From Bombella saccharophila (GTDB lineage: Bacteria > Pseudomonadota > Alphaproteobacteria > Acetobacterales > Acetobacteraceae), in assembly GCF_026385475.1 (NCBI RefSeq), contig NZ_JANIDW010000002.1, positions 332,481-396,480 on the forward strand: a stretch of DNA of 64,000 nt, written 5' to 3'. Each line of letters starts with the position of its first letter. Position 1 is the stretch's first letter. Shown in pieces: positions 1 through 7,657 of this stretch. A program made the position numbers and the translations under genes. The notes under the pieces are model-generated. The model was not told the origin of the DNA. It made no database searches and saw nothing but the letters and a program-made list of their open reading frames with translations.

Positions 1-1
1 G

Positions 2-247
2 AATGACGCAAGTGCGCCTATGTGGGTGGAGGATGTGGACCCACACGGGGCGGCTTGGCAGGGCGGTTTGCGGAAAAAAGACGCCATCCTCGCTATTGGT
101 GATGTGCCTGTGCATGATGCACGGACAGTATTACGCAGTGTCGCAGCGGCACATCCGGGAACCGTCTTTAACTTTACCATCCGCCGGGAGGGGAAAGAGA
201 TGACCCTCCCTGTAACGCTCGGTAAACGCCCTATAGCGGATTTTTAA
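2..247 (+). CDS. HtrA/DegP-like serine protease, C-terminal PDZ domain (5' end outside window)
   Basis: The reading frame is open from the window edge and ends at the TAA at 245-247, so only the last 81 codons are present. They contain the typical end of a PDZ domain: AAWQGGLRKKDAILAIGDVP (a turn followed by the G-x-x-x-G-D ligand groove), a helix starting HDARTVLRSV, and a final strand FTIRREGKEMTLPVTLG. HtrA-family periplasmic proteases carry such domains at the C-terminus to bind misfolded protein ends. The protease domain itself cannot be seen, so another PDZ protein (RseP or CtpA type) is possible. A complete DegP lies at 36186, so this would be a second family member. Confidence 0.7.
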   Translation, partial: NDASAPMWVEDVDPHGAAWQGGLRKKDAILAIGDVPVHDARTVLRSVAAAHPGTVFNFTIRREGKEMTLPVTLGKRPIADF

Positions 248-279
248 ACGGGGGCGCGTCTATATGGCCCCCTTTCTTC

Positions 280-1089
280 TTAGGGAGTAGGAGGGGTGTT
301 CTTCTCCAGCTTATCAGCCAATAGGGCTTGAGCATGGATGGTAACACGGATTGTTTGTACCTCTGCCGTGCTGCTAGGGGGTGTAGCGGCACTGCGCATC
401 TCGGCCATCATGAGCATGGGGGGGCGAGGCTCAAGCGGATTTATGGGGCCTTGCCCCCCAATATGGACGCGCTCTAGCCGGATTAAGGAGAGACCAAGGG
501 CAGCGGCATCCTCCTCTGCCTGTTGGCGGAGTTTTTTAAGCGCACCAAGGCGGGCTTGTTGCTCTAGCGTTTCACGCAGTTGGGGGTTGAGGGTCCATTG
601 CATGCTCTCAATGCTCAGACCAAGCTGTTGGAGCTTCTCCGTCATAGCGAGGAGCTGCTCGCGGTCTTGGCTGCTTAATGTCAGGCTTTGTTGGGCAACC
701 CAGCTATGTTTGTTATGGGGGCCGTATTCCTCCCCAACCATATAATTATCGGCCGTGCTTTTAATAGCGGATTGAGCATTAAGGAGCTTCATCGCCGCAT
801 TAACGCGTTGATTGAGCTGCTGCTGCGCACTGCTGGGGGTGGCATTTTCGGCCTTAGCAGAGAGATGAATAATGAGCGTATCGGCCGTTGCTTGTGCTTC
901 ATCAGAGACAGTGAAGCTTAGTTCCGTACCGCGAGGATGAGGCATAGGCGGCGGTGGCGGTGCTTGGTGAGGGGGGAGTAGGGCCTCCCCCTCAGGCGCG
1001 GCGGAAGCAACGGAGAGGGGGGTTACCAACAAAGACCCTGCGGCGAATGTCGCTAGACTCAACGCGGTAAGGGGGTGACGTAGGCTCAT
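280..1089 (-). CDS. SIMPL (DUF541) domain periplasmic protein
   Basis: This 269-residue protein starts with a signal peptide (about residues 1-30, cleavage near ASA-AP), followed by a proline-rich stretch (PPHQAPPPPPMPHP). The SIMPL/DUF541 fold occupies roughly residues 52-262: it opens ELSFTVSDEAQATADTLIIH, contains alternating strands and helices, and ends with AEVQTIRVTIHAQA. SIMPL proteins are periplasmic or outer-membrane-associated factors linked to stress tolerance; no enzymatic activity is established. The ATG overlaps the stop of the upstream gene (ATGA at 1086-1089), so the two are translationally coupled. The family call is good; the cellular role is unknown. Confidence 0.8.
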   Translation of the reverse strand: MSLRHPLTALSLATFAAGSLLVTPLSVASAAPEGEALLPPHQAPPPPPMPHPRGTELSFTVSDEAQATADTLIIHLSAKAENATPSSAQQQLNQRVNAAMKLLNAQSAIKSTADNYMVGEEYGPHNKHSWVAQQSLTLSSQDREQLLAMTEKLQQLGLSIESMQWTLNPQLRETLEQQARLGALKKLRQQAEEDAAALGLSLIRLERVHIGGQGPINPLEPRPPMLMMAEMRSAATPPSSTAEVQTIRVTIHAQALLADKLEKNTPPTP

Positions 1090-1430
1090 TGACGAGGTCC
1101 TTCTTCCTGATTTTTGAGGAGAACAAGCGCGCGCCGCAAACGGCCTATCCCTGCGCGAATGTGATTTTGTTGGCAGAGTTCCCGGCCTTCTTCTAACAAA
1201 TGTTGGGCATCATCCATGGCGCCAACAGGGACATTATGGGGGGTGCGTATTTTCTCAGCCAGATGCTCACTGAGTTGGGCGCAATAAGCTGGACTATCAC
1301 TAGTAATGACAAGGTCTTGAGGGGGTGGAGATGAGTCTCCATCCGATAAGAGTGAGGCTCTCGCAATGTTCGGCCGCATTGTTAGCGGGATGACAAGAAT
1401 TAGAGCCGTGAGTGAGCAAATGGTGCGCAT
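1086..1430 (-). CDS. Small secreted protein of unknown function, coupled to the SIMPL gene
   Basis: The product has 114 residues with a signal peptide (hydrophobic residues about 5-19, cleavage near ARA-S25). The mature part has a Pro-rich linker and a helical region with two cysteines (C50 and C86) that could form a disulfide, then a helix GRLRRALVLL. I do not recognise a named family. Its stop overlaps the SIMPL start by 4 bases, which suggests the two periplasmic proteins act together. A start at 1430 is supported by the signal peptide directly after it. Confidence 0.6.
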   Translation of the reverse strand: MRTICSLTALILVIPLTMRPNIARASLLSDGDSSPPPQDLVITSDSPAYCAQLSEHLAEKIRTPHNVPVGAMDDAQHLLEEGRELCQQNHIRAGIGRLRRALVLLKNQEEGPRQ

Positions 1431-1506
1431 GGGTACAACGGTATCATAGAAACTACACTTTTAAGATGAGTAAGGTATGAAACTTTCGTAAGGCATAGCG
1501 GGGTAT

Positions 1507-3009
1507 TCATGCATGGGACGCTGTTGTTGTGGTGTGGTCCGCGTCTTGTTGTAGAAGCGGGAGGAAGAGTGTGACCTTCAACCCCGGATTCGTGCGTGTG
1601 AGGATAAGGCGGCCATGATGAAGGCTCGTTACCGCTTGGACGAGGGAGAGCCCAAGGCCAGAGCCAGGCGTATGGCGGGCACTTTCGGCACGGAAGAAGC
1701 GTTCATGCGCACGGAGAATATCAGCTTCATTCATCCCCGGCCCTTGGTCTTGCACACTAATTTCTATCCCAGTGGGGGTGGTGTGCGCTGTATGACCACG
1801 CGGTGTAATGGCTGTAACGGGGCGGGCTGTGAGGGAGAGTAGGCTACGAGGGGGGGAAAACTTAATCGCGTTATCTAACAGATTCGCCAAAGCCTGTTGG
1901 AGCATACGCTCATCCCCATAAAGAGGGGGCAGTGGGCTGATATCCATATGGAGGCTTAACCCTGCATCTTCAGCAGAGGCTTCATATAATTCCGCCATAT
2001 TAGTGAGGAGTTGGTTAAGGTCCACCATAGTAAAGGCGGAGCGACGGGCCCCGGCCTCAATTTGGGCAATGCGGAGGAGGGCTTCAAAGATACCGGTAAT
2101 ATGGTCGAGGTCTTCAATCGCTTTGTCCGCCGCTAGGCGTAGCTCATCAGGTGAGGAGGCAGAAAAGAGCGCTTCTTCAAGTTGGTTACGGGCGCGGGTG
2201 ATGGGGGTGCGGAGGTCATGAGCAATGGCGTTGGAGACTTGGCGGACCCCTTCCATCAACCGGTTGATTCGGTCCAGCATGGTGTTGACCGTCTCAGCAA
2301 CAAGGTCCGTCTCGCTGCCTGTGAGGGCGATGCGGTGGTTAAGGTCCCCACTTGCCACAGCAGAGGCCGTGCGAGCGATGGAGCCAACAATACGGCGGAA
2401 GAGATTACGCACCACTAAAGCCCCGCCAATAGCGAGGAGGGCAATCATCACAGCACACCAAATGAGGGTACGGGTGATGACCGTACTGAGGAGGGCGCGG
2501 CCCCTGATGTCATGCCCGACAATGAGCTTAAAGCCGTGGGTGAGGTGGTAGGCTTTAAATTGCGCGGGGGTGGAGAAGGTATAACGGCGGATGGTAAGCT
2601 CGTAAAAATGATCCATCTTTGTGATGGCAACGGGCCAGCCAGGTAGATTGCCCGCTAAACGTCGCCCGCGGCGGTCGACGAGCAAATAGAGGGCATCATC
2701 ATCAATATTTTGTTCCAAGCGGTCTGTAATGGCGCTGCTGAGGGCAGGGGGGCCGCCATAGTGCCATCGCTGTGTGAGCTCCTGCGCATCGGTCTCTATA
2801 AAGGCACGGACATGCTGGGTGAGGAGGTTGGTACTACTCCACCAGATGAAGGATAAGAAAAGCGTGGCTGAGATAAGAAATAACACGCCATAGCCGAGGG
2901 CGAAGTTAATCCCAGCGGAGCGGATAGGCCAATGCCATCGCCCCACTTTGGTGGCATCACCCCGCCGCCATTGGAGCCAACGGCGCGGGGCTTTCTTATC
3001 CTTCTTCAT
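1507..3009 (-). CDS. Sensor histidine kinase (HAMP-HisKA-HATPase)
   Basis: This 500-residue inner-membrane kinase has a basic N-terminus, TM1 at about 35-57, a periplasmic sensor of about 120 residues, TM2 at about 180-200 and a HAMP linker (GDLNHRI, ETVNTMLDRI). The HisKA H-box ISNAIAHDLRTPITRARNQL places the phosphorylated His at residue 264. The ATPase domain shows the N box (LANLLDNAIKFS), G1 (DQGPGM) and G2 (GSGLGLSLV). It lies 24 bases downstream of an OmpR-type regulator, with which it forms a two-component system. The layout resembles CzcS/QseC-type kinases. The signal cannot be told from sequence. Confidence 0.88.
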   Translation of the reverse strand: MKKDKKAPRRWLQWRRGDATKVGRWHWPIRSAGINFALGYGVLFLISATLFLSFIWWSSTNLLTQHVRAFIETDAQELTQRWHYGGPPALSSAITDRLEQNIDDDALYLLVDRRGRRLAGNLPGWPVAITKMDHFYELTIRRYTFSTPAQFKAYHLTHGFKLIVGHDIRGRALLSTVITRTLIWCAVMIALLAIGGALVVRNLFRRIVGSIARTASAVASGDLNHRIALTGSETDLVAETVNTMLDRINRLMEGVRQVSNAIAHDLRTPITRARNQLEEALFSASSPDELRLAADKAIEDLDHITGIFEALLRIAQIEAGARRSAFTMVDLNQLLTNMAELYEASAEDAGLSLHMDISPLPPLYGDERMLQQALANLLDNAIKFSPPRSLLSLTARPVTAITPRGHTAHTTPTGIEISVQDQGPGMNEADILRAHERFFRAESARHTPGSGLGLSLVQAVTSLHHGRLILTRTNPGLKVTLFLPLLQQDADHTTTTASHA

Positions 3010-3033
3010 AAAGTAGCTAACCTCTTATCCGCG

Positions 3034-3720
3034 CTAACTTTGTGTCGGGCGGAGGATATAGCCTGCATTGCGGACTGTATGAATGATGGCAGTCTCAAAA
3101 GGTTTATCAACCTTCTGCCGGAGACGGGAGACATGGACATCAATCACATTGGTCTGCGGGTCAAAATGATAATCCCAAACTTTCTCCAGCAGCATGGTGC
3201 GGGTTACAACCTGTCCTGCATGGCGGACAAGGAACTCTAGGAGGCGGAACTCACGCGGTTGGAGGTCGATCTTCTGGCCTCCACGCCGTACCTCGCGGGA
3301 GAGGAGGTCTAATGTGAGGTCACCTACAGTGAGGGTTGTCTCTGGGGCGGTTTCATTATGCCCACGGCGGCCGAGGGCCTCCACACGGGCGAGAAGCTCG
3401 GAGAAGGCAAAAGGTTTTGTGACGTAATCATCCCCACCGGCACGCAACCCATCGACCCGGTCATCCACATCAGAGAGGGCAGAGAGCAATAGCACAGGGG
3501 TATTGTTCTTCTGGCTGCGGAGGGTCTCAAGAATATGCAAGCCATCGACTCCACCGGGGAGCATCCGGTCTAAGATGATAATATCGTATTTTTCTCCAAC
3601 AGCGAGATAGAGCCCATCTTTGCCATTATCGGCATGGTCTACATCATGCCCAGCTTCTTTAAGACCTTTAAGGACAAAGGAGCGAACGGTGGGATCATCC
3701 TCAACCAGTAAGATATGCAT
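3034..3720 (-). CDS. OmpR-family response regulator
   Basis: The protein has 228 residues. The receiver domain is at 1-118 with the acidic pair D8-D9, the phospho-acceptor D51 (IIILDRMLPGG) and the switch Lys in DDYVTKPF. A winged-helix DNA-binding domain covers about 128-225 (LQPREFRLLEFLVRHAG, then TNVIDVHVSRLRQKVD and TVRNAGYIL). It is the first gene of the operon with the kinase that follows 24 bases later. The targets are unknown; candidates by position include the neighbouring envelope genes, but no binding repeats could be assigned. Confidence 0.9.
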   Translation of the reverse strand: MHILLVEDDPTVRSFVLKGLKEAGHDVDHADNGKDGLYLAVGEKYDIIILDRMLPGGVDGLHILETLRSQKNNTPVLLLSALSDVDDRVDGLRAGGDDYVTKPFAFSELLARVEALGRRGHNETAPETTLTVGDLTLDLLSREVRRGGQKIDLQPREFRLLEFLVRHAGQVVTRTMLLEKVWDYHFDPQTNVIDVHVSRLRQKVDKPFETAIIHTVRNAGYILRPTQS

Positions 3721-3886
3721 TGGTCCTGCCTGTTTCGTCTAGTCTGCTCTATAGAGCGTTTGTGCGCCTAGGATAGCGGTAAGCTGGGGGAAAAGGGAAG
3801 ATCGCCCTTCAAGGGCTTTCTTGCCTCATATTACGGGCATGTTAGGATGTTGGAGACACTGTGATTGTAAGGAGAGGGGAATAGCC

Positions 3887-4936
3887 ATGCAATACAGACC
3901 CTTAGGGAGAACTAGCCTTAAAGTAAGCGAACTATGCTTAGGAACCATGACCTTTGGACAACAAAATACCGAGGCAGAAGGTCATGCTCAGCTCGATATG
4001 GCCCTCGAACATGGCGTAAATTTCATCGACACGGCGGAATTATATTCCATCCCTCCGCGTGCAGAGACACAAGGCTCGACCGAGCGCATTGTGGGGAGTT
4101 GGCTAAAGGCGCGCGGTAATCGTGATAAAATTATCCTAGCCAGCAAGGTGGTTGGGCGTAGCCAGAATGAGTGGTTCCGCCCCGATGGGGAGAAACCACG
4201 CCTGACACCGGGGCAGATTCGATATGCGATCGAGCAATCGCTCAAGCGGCTCAATACGGATTATTTGGACCTTTATCAGCTCCATTGGCCAGACCGTAAG
4301 ATTAACATCTTTGGTGAAGGGGGTACGACCTTCCAAACCCTCTCTGATGCTGATGAAGTGCCGATTGCTGAGACATTAGGCGCATTGGGGGAGTTGGTGA
4401 AGGAAGGCAAGGTCCGTCATGTAGGTTTATCTAACGAGACCGCATGGGGTGTGGCGGAGTTTTTGCGTGTTTCACGCGAGGAAAAACAGCCGCGTATTGC
4501 CTCTATCCAAAACGCCTATAATCTGTTGAACCGCACTTATGAGATTGGCCTTGCCGAGATGGGCTTGCGGGAGGATGTCGGCTTATTGGCTTATTCTCCA
4601 CTCGCGCAGGGCTATTTAACGGGTAAATATCTGGATGGTGCCCGCCCACCGGGGGCGCGGACAACCCTCTTTGAGCGGGGGCAGCGTTACGAAAAACCGG
4701 GCGTTGATGATGCGATTCGTGCTTATCAGGCCCTTGCGAAAGAGAGCGGGTTAGACCTCGCCCAAATGGCGATTGCGTTTGTAACCACCCGTCCCTTTGT
4801 GGCCTCTAACATCATCGGGGCAACTAATTTGCAGCAGCTTGAGACGGCTCTAACATCCGTCAATCTCACCATTACGCCGGAGCTGGAGGAGAAGATTAAC
4901 GCCATCCATCAGCTAAACGCCAACCCTGCCCCTTAA
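3887..4936 (+). CDS. Tas-like aldo/keto reductase
   Basis: This is an NADPH-dependent oxidoreductase with an (alpha/beta)8 barrel. I place the start at the ATG at 3887 (349 residues) because AAGGAGAGGGG lies just upstream and the protein then begins MQYRPLGRTSLKVSELCLGT, the family's normal N-terminus; an upstream ATG at 3821 lacks this support. The catalytic tetrad is visible: Asp and Tyr in NFIDTAELYS, Lys in LASKVVG, His in LYQLHWPD. The insert around WFRPDGEKPRLTPGQIR is typical of the Tas/YghZ-like branch. The gene is monocistronic and ends before a terminator. Confidence 0.88.
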   Translation: MQYRPLGRTSLKVSELCLGTMTFGQQNTEAEGHAQLDMALEHGVNFIDTAELYSIPPRAETQGSTERIVGSWLKARGNRDKIILASKVVGRSQNEWFRPDGEKPRLTPGQIRYAIEQSLKRLNTDYLDLYQLHWPDRKINIFGEGGTTFQTLSDADEVPIAETLGALGELVKEGKVRHVGLSNETAWGVAEFLRVSREEKQPRIASIQNAYNLLNRTYEIGLAEMGLREDVGLLAYSPLAQGYLTGKYLDGARPPGARTTLFERGQRYEKPGVDDAIRAYQALAKESGLDLAQMAIAFVTTRPFVASNIIGATNLQQLETALTSVNLTITPELEEKINAIHQLNANPAP

Positions 4937-4960
4937 GGGGAAGTATATAAAGTAAAGGGA

Positions 4961-4988
4961 GAGCCGGAGCATCATTATGTTCCGGCTC
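4961..4988. terminator. Bidirectional hairpin terminator between the aldo/keto reductase and petC
   Basis: Perfect 8-base inverted repeat GAGCCGGA / TCCGGCTC with a 12-base loop, lying between two convergent genes. On the plus strand it is followed by GTCTTTTA; on the minus strand by TCCCTTTACTTTA. It probably terminates both the reductase and the bc1 operon transcripts. Confidence 0.7.
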
Positions 4989-4993
4989 GTCTT

Positions 4994-5701
4994 TTAGGGG
5001 GCATCCTTTTTTAAGACGCGCCACAGGGCAAGCAAAACCCCACTTAGTAGTGCGAGATAAAGCAGCACAGCCGTGCCGATAAAATGGCGGGTGCGTTTAT
5101 GGCTATCATCAGCCCATTGGAGAAAGGCTGTGACATCGCTGGCCATTTGGGGGATGGTCGCTTTTGTCCCATCGGGGAAGTTGATAGCCCCCTCTTGCAA
5201 AGGCGGCCGCATTTTGAACTTGTGATGATGCGTGAGTGCCGTGGGGTTGTAATAAGTATGTGGGGCGAGTGTAACGCCGGGGGGAGCAGGGCGATAATCT
5301 GCAAGCATGTGGCGGATATAATCCGGCCCACCGCGTATTGTGCGGACAATATGGGAGAGGTCTGGCGGGTAGTCCCCCCCATTATTCGCTTTGCCCACAG
5401 CGACACTAGGATAAGGGGAGGCAATGGGGCTTTCTAACCCTGTATGGCGTTGTTGTGCCCAATGCTGCAAGGCGGCAACATCTGGTTGTAACGCAATCAT
5501 ATCCCCATAATGGGCATGGTCCATACTATGGCAGGAGCTGCATATTTGCTGGAAGATGAGCAACCCGCGTTCTTCCGGCTTCATAATGGGGGGCGGAGTA
5601 GGGGATGCCGCCGTGATAGGGGCGGCGAGAGCAGGGCTAGCGGCCCCGCTGATGAGGGTGAATAGAGCAAAAGGAGCCCATAACAGACGGTGTGGCATCA
5701 T
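4994..5701 (-). CDS. petC: Cytochrome c1 subunit of the bc1 complex
   Basis: This is the membrane-anchored c-type cytochrome of ubiquinol-cytochrome c reductase. I use the ATG at 5701, which overlaps the petB stop (ATGA at 5698-5701), giving 235 residues; a longer reading frame to 5821 merely runs through petB in another frame. A signal peptide (about 1-27, ALA-AP) precedes the haem-binding motif C54-S-S-C57-H58. The axial Met candidate lies in HHKFKMRPPL. A single C-terminal membrane anchor (about 206-229) is followed by basic residues. It is the last gene of petA-petB-petC and ends just before a terminator. Confidence 0.92.
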   Translation of the reverse strand: MMPHRLLWAPFALFTLISGAASPALAAPITAASPTPPPIMKPEERGLLIFQQICSSCHSMDHAHYGDMIALQPDVAALQHWAQQRHTGLESPIASPYPSVAVGKANNGGDYPPDLSHIVRTIRGGPDYIRHMLADYRPAPPGVTLAPHTYYNPTALTHHHKFKMRPPLQEGAINFPDGTKATIPQMASDVTAFLQWADDSHKRTRHFIGTAVLLYLALLSGVLLALWRVLKKDAP

Positions 5702-6894
5702 GACTGTACATCCTTTTGTGAGGATTGTGCGGCTTTGCGCTCTTGCCATGCAGTGAAGGGGAGCAGAACGAGAAACACGAGGAACCATACCAGCAATGCG
5801 CCTCGGCTTATCCATGCCCATAGGGGGGTAGCTGGTTGTAGCCCTGCTACGATGAGGGTGAGGAAGGCGAGGAAGAAAAGCCCCATCCCGATGCGGATAA
5901 AAGGCCGATAGGTCGCATTATGGCGGGGGGAGATATCCAACCAAGGGAGAGCAAAAAGGACGAGTAAGCTAGAGGCCGCTATGATAAGCCCCCCAAGGCG
6001 GGAGGGAATAGCGCGCAGCATGGCAAACCACGGGGCAAGATACCATTCTGGCGTAATATCAGCAGGGGTTTTGAGGGGATTGGCAGGGGTAATGTTATCA
6101 ATCTTGCTTAATAAACCGGGGAGGAAGAAGATTAACCCCGCCAATAATGCCAGAAAAATACAGACGGCTAAGCTATCTTTGACAACATAAAACGGTGCGA
6201 AAGGCCGTGTTGTTTTGTCAGGCTGGGGGCTATCTAGGGTTGGATTGCTAGAGCCTGTCCCGTGGAGGCAGATGATATGCAGGCCAATCAGAGTGGCGAT
6301 AATGAAGCCAAGGGTAAAATGCAGGATGAAAAAGCGGTGCAGCGCAATATTGCCTAACGTCTCTTCCCCAAGGAGATAAACAAGCAGCGGATGCCCAATA
6401 GCTGGCACGGCGTCCACCGCATGGGTAATAACGGTTGCGCCCCAATAGGACATCTGCCCCCATGGTAAAACATACCCTGCAAAGGCTGTGACCATAAAAA
6501 GGAGCATCACAATAAGGCCAGAGAGCCAGACAAGCTCTCGTGGGGCCTTGTAGGAGCCATACCATAGCCCTCTCCCTATATGGAGATAGAGGGCTGCAAA
6601 GAGCATGCTGACCCCGCCTGTATGGATGCTACGGACCAACCAGCCAGAGGGGACGCGGCGTTCAATCGCTTCAATGCTTTCAAAAGCCTGCGTCATATCG
6701 GGCTGGTAGTGGAGGGCAAGAAAAATCCCGCTTACAATCATGAGGCCGAAGGCGGCGATCAAACAGGCCCCGATAGTCCAGAGCAGATTTACCGGCGGCA
6801 TGGGGAAGCGCGCCATATGGCGGCAGAAAGGCCGTAGGAAAGGCAAGCGGCGGTCAAGCCAATGGGAAGGCGGTGTGGGGGTGTGATTCATCAT
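5698..6894 (-). CDS. petB: Cytochrome b subunit of the bc1 complex
   Basis: This 398-residue integral membrane protein carries the two b haems and the quinol sites. It shows the expected transmembrane helices, paired haem His residues (HTGG...LYLHIGRG in one helix pair, HRFFILHFTLGF...HIICLHG in the other), and the Qo-site PEWY motif in TPEWYLAPWFAMLRAIP. It begins 12 bases after the Rieske gene and overlaps petC by 4 bases. The final helix is followed by a charged tail ending in QSSQKDVQS. Length and order are normal for the family. Confidence 0.95.
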   Translation of the reverse strand: MMNHTPTPPSHWLDRRLPFLRPFCRHMARFPMPPVNLLWTIGACLIAAFGLMIVSGIFLALHYQPDMTQAFESIEAIERRVPSGWLVRSIHTGGVSMLFAALYLHIGRGLWYGSYKAPRELVWLSGLIVMLLFMVTAFAGYVLPWGQMSYWGATVITHAVDAVPAIGHPLLVYLLGEETLGNIALHRFFILHFTLGFIIATLIGLHIICLHGTGSSNPTLDSPQPDKTTRPFAPFYVVKDSLAVCIFLALLAGLIFFLPGLLSKIDNITPANPLKTPADITPEWYLAPWFAMLRAIPSRLGGLIIAASSLLVLFALPWLDISPRHNATYRPFIRIGMGLFFLAFLTLIVAGLQPATPLWAWISRGALLVWFLVFLVLLPFTAWQERKAAQSSQKDVQS

Positions 6895-6906
6895 AGAGGC
6901 CGTCCC

Positions 6907-7578
6907 TTACAGTTGTTGGATTTTGGTGATGTCGTAATGAGGGGAGAGTAAGCTTTCCCCTAGGCGGATGGTGTTATCATCAACAAAATGAAGGGGCGGG
7001 ACGGGCAAATTATAAGGGGCGGGCATATTGCGTAGGACACGTCCCGCCCCATCAAATTGTGAGCCATGACACGGGCAGAAGAACCCACCAGAGGCCGGTA
7101 AGTTTGCACTATCTTGATAATTGGGGACGCAGCCTAGATGGGTGCAAATGGTGATATAAACCCCATAGTCAGCCCGCAGGGAGCGATGGGGGTTTTCAGC
7201 CTCGGCGGGTTGTTGATGGATACGTGATTGTGGGTCGGCCAGTTGGGTGAGGAGGGTAGGGTCCTCCAAAGCGCGGAGCATCTCTGGCGTGCGGCGTTGA
7301 ATAGCAACCGGAAGGCCCTGCCAAACGACTATTTTGTGGCTACCCGGCTCTAAATCCTGCACAGTGACATCAAGAATGGCGTGTTCATGCGTGTTCTCCG
7401 CAGAGCGTGCTTCAGTCTGGCGGAGACTATTGAGGAAGGGCGCAGCGAGCGTGCAGGCCCCAGCTCCGCCTAAAGCGAGAGAGCTTGCCGTTAGGACCCG
7501 CCGCCGCGTAGGGCGAGGGAAAAGGGGGGCGTCATCCAAAGCTGGGTGCGGCGGGGGGGTATCGTTCTGCTGGGTCAT
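6907..7578 (-). CDS. petA: Rieske iron-sulfur subunit of the bc1 complex
   Basis: This is a 223-residue [2Fe-2S] protein and the first gene of the bc1 operon. I choose the ATG at 7578 because TAAGGAGCG lies upstream; an in-frame ATG at 7632 has no such site. The N-terminus carries a twin-arginine type signal and anchor (TRRRVLTASSLALGGAGACT). The cluster ligands are in CTHLGC and CPCHGS, about 20 residues apart, and both boxes are intact. The Tat signal is usual for this family because the protein is exported after cluster insertion. Confidence 0.93.
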   Translation of the reverse strand: MTQQNDTPPPHPALDDAPLFPRPTRRRVLTASSLALGGAGACTLAAPFLNSLRQTEARSAENTHEHAILDVTVQDLEPGSHKIVVWQGLPVAIQRRTPEMLRALEDPTLLTQLADPQSRIHQQPAEAENPHRSLRADYGVYITICTHLGCVPNYQDSANLPASGGFFCPCHGSQFDGAGRVLRNMPAPYNLPVPPLHFVDDNTIRLGESLLSPHYDITKIQQL

Positions 7579-7657
7579 GGGCGCGCTCCTTATCAGGCTT
7601 TTCTTTATAGAAATAGCGATAAAGTGACGCAATGTAGAGAAGCCCCCTTATGGGGTA

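Noticed and set aside
5702..5821. Longer start for cytochrome c1 reaching 5821
   Set aside because: The extra 40 codons lie inside petB in another frame; the ATG at 5701 overlaps the petB stop and is followed directly by a signal peptide.
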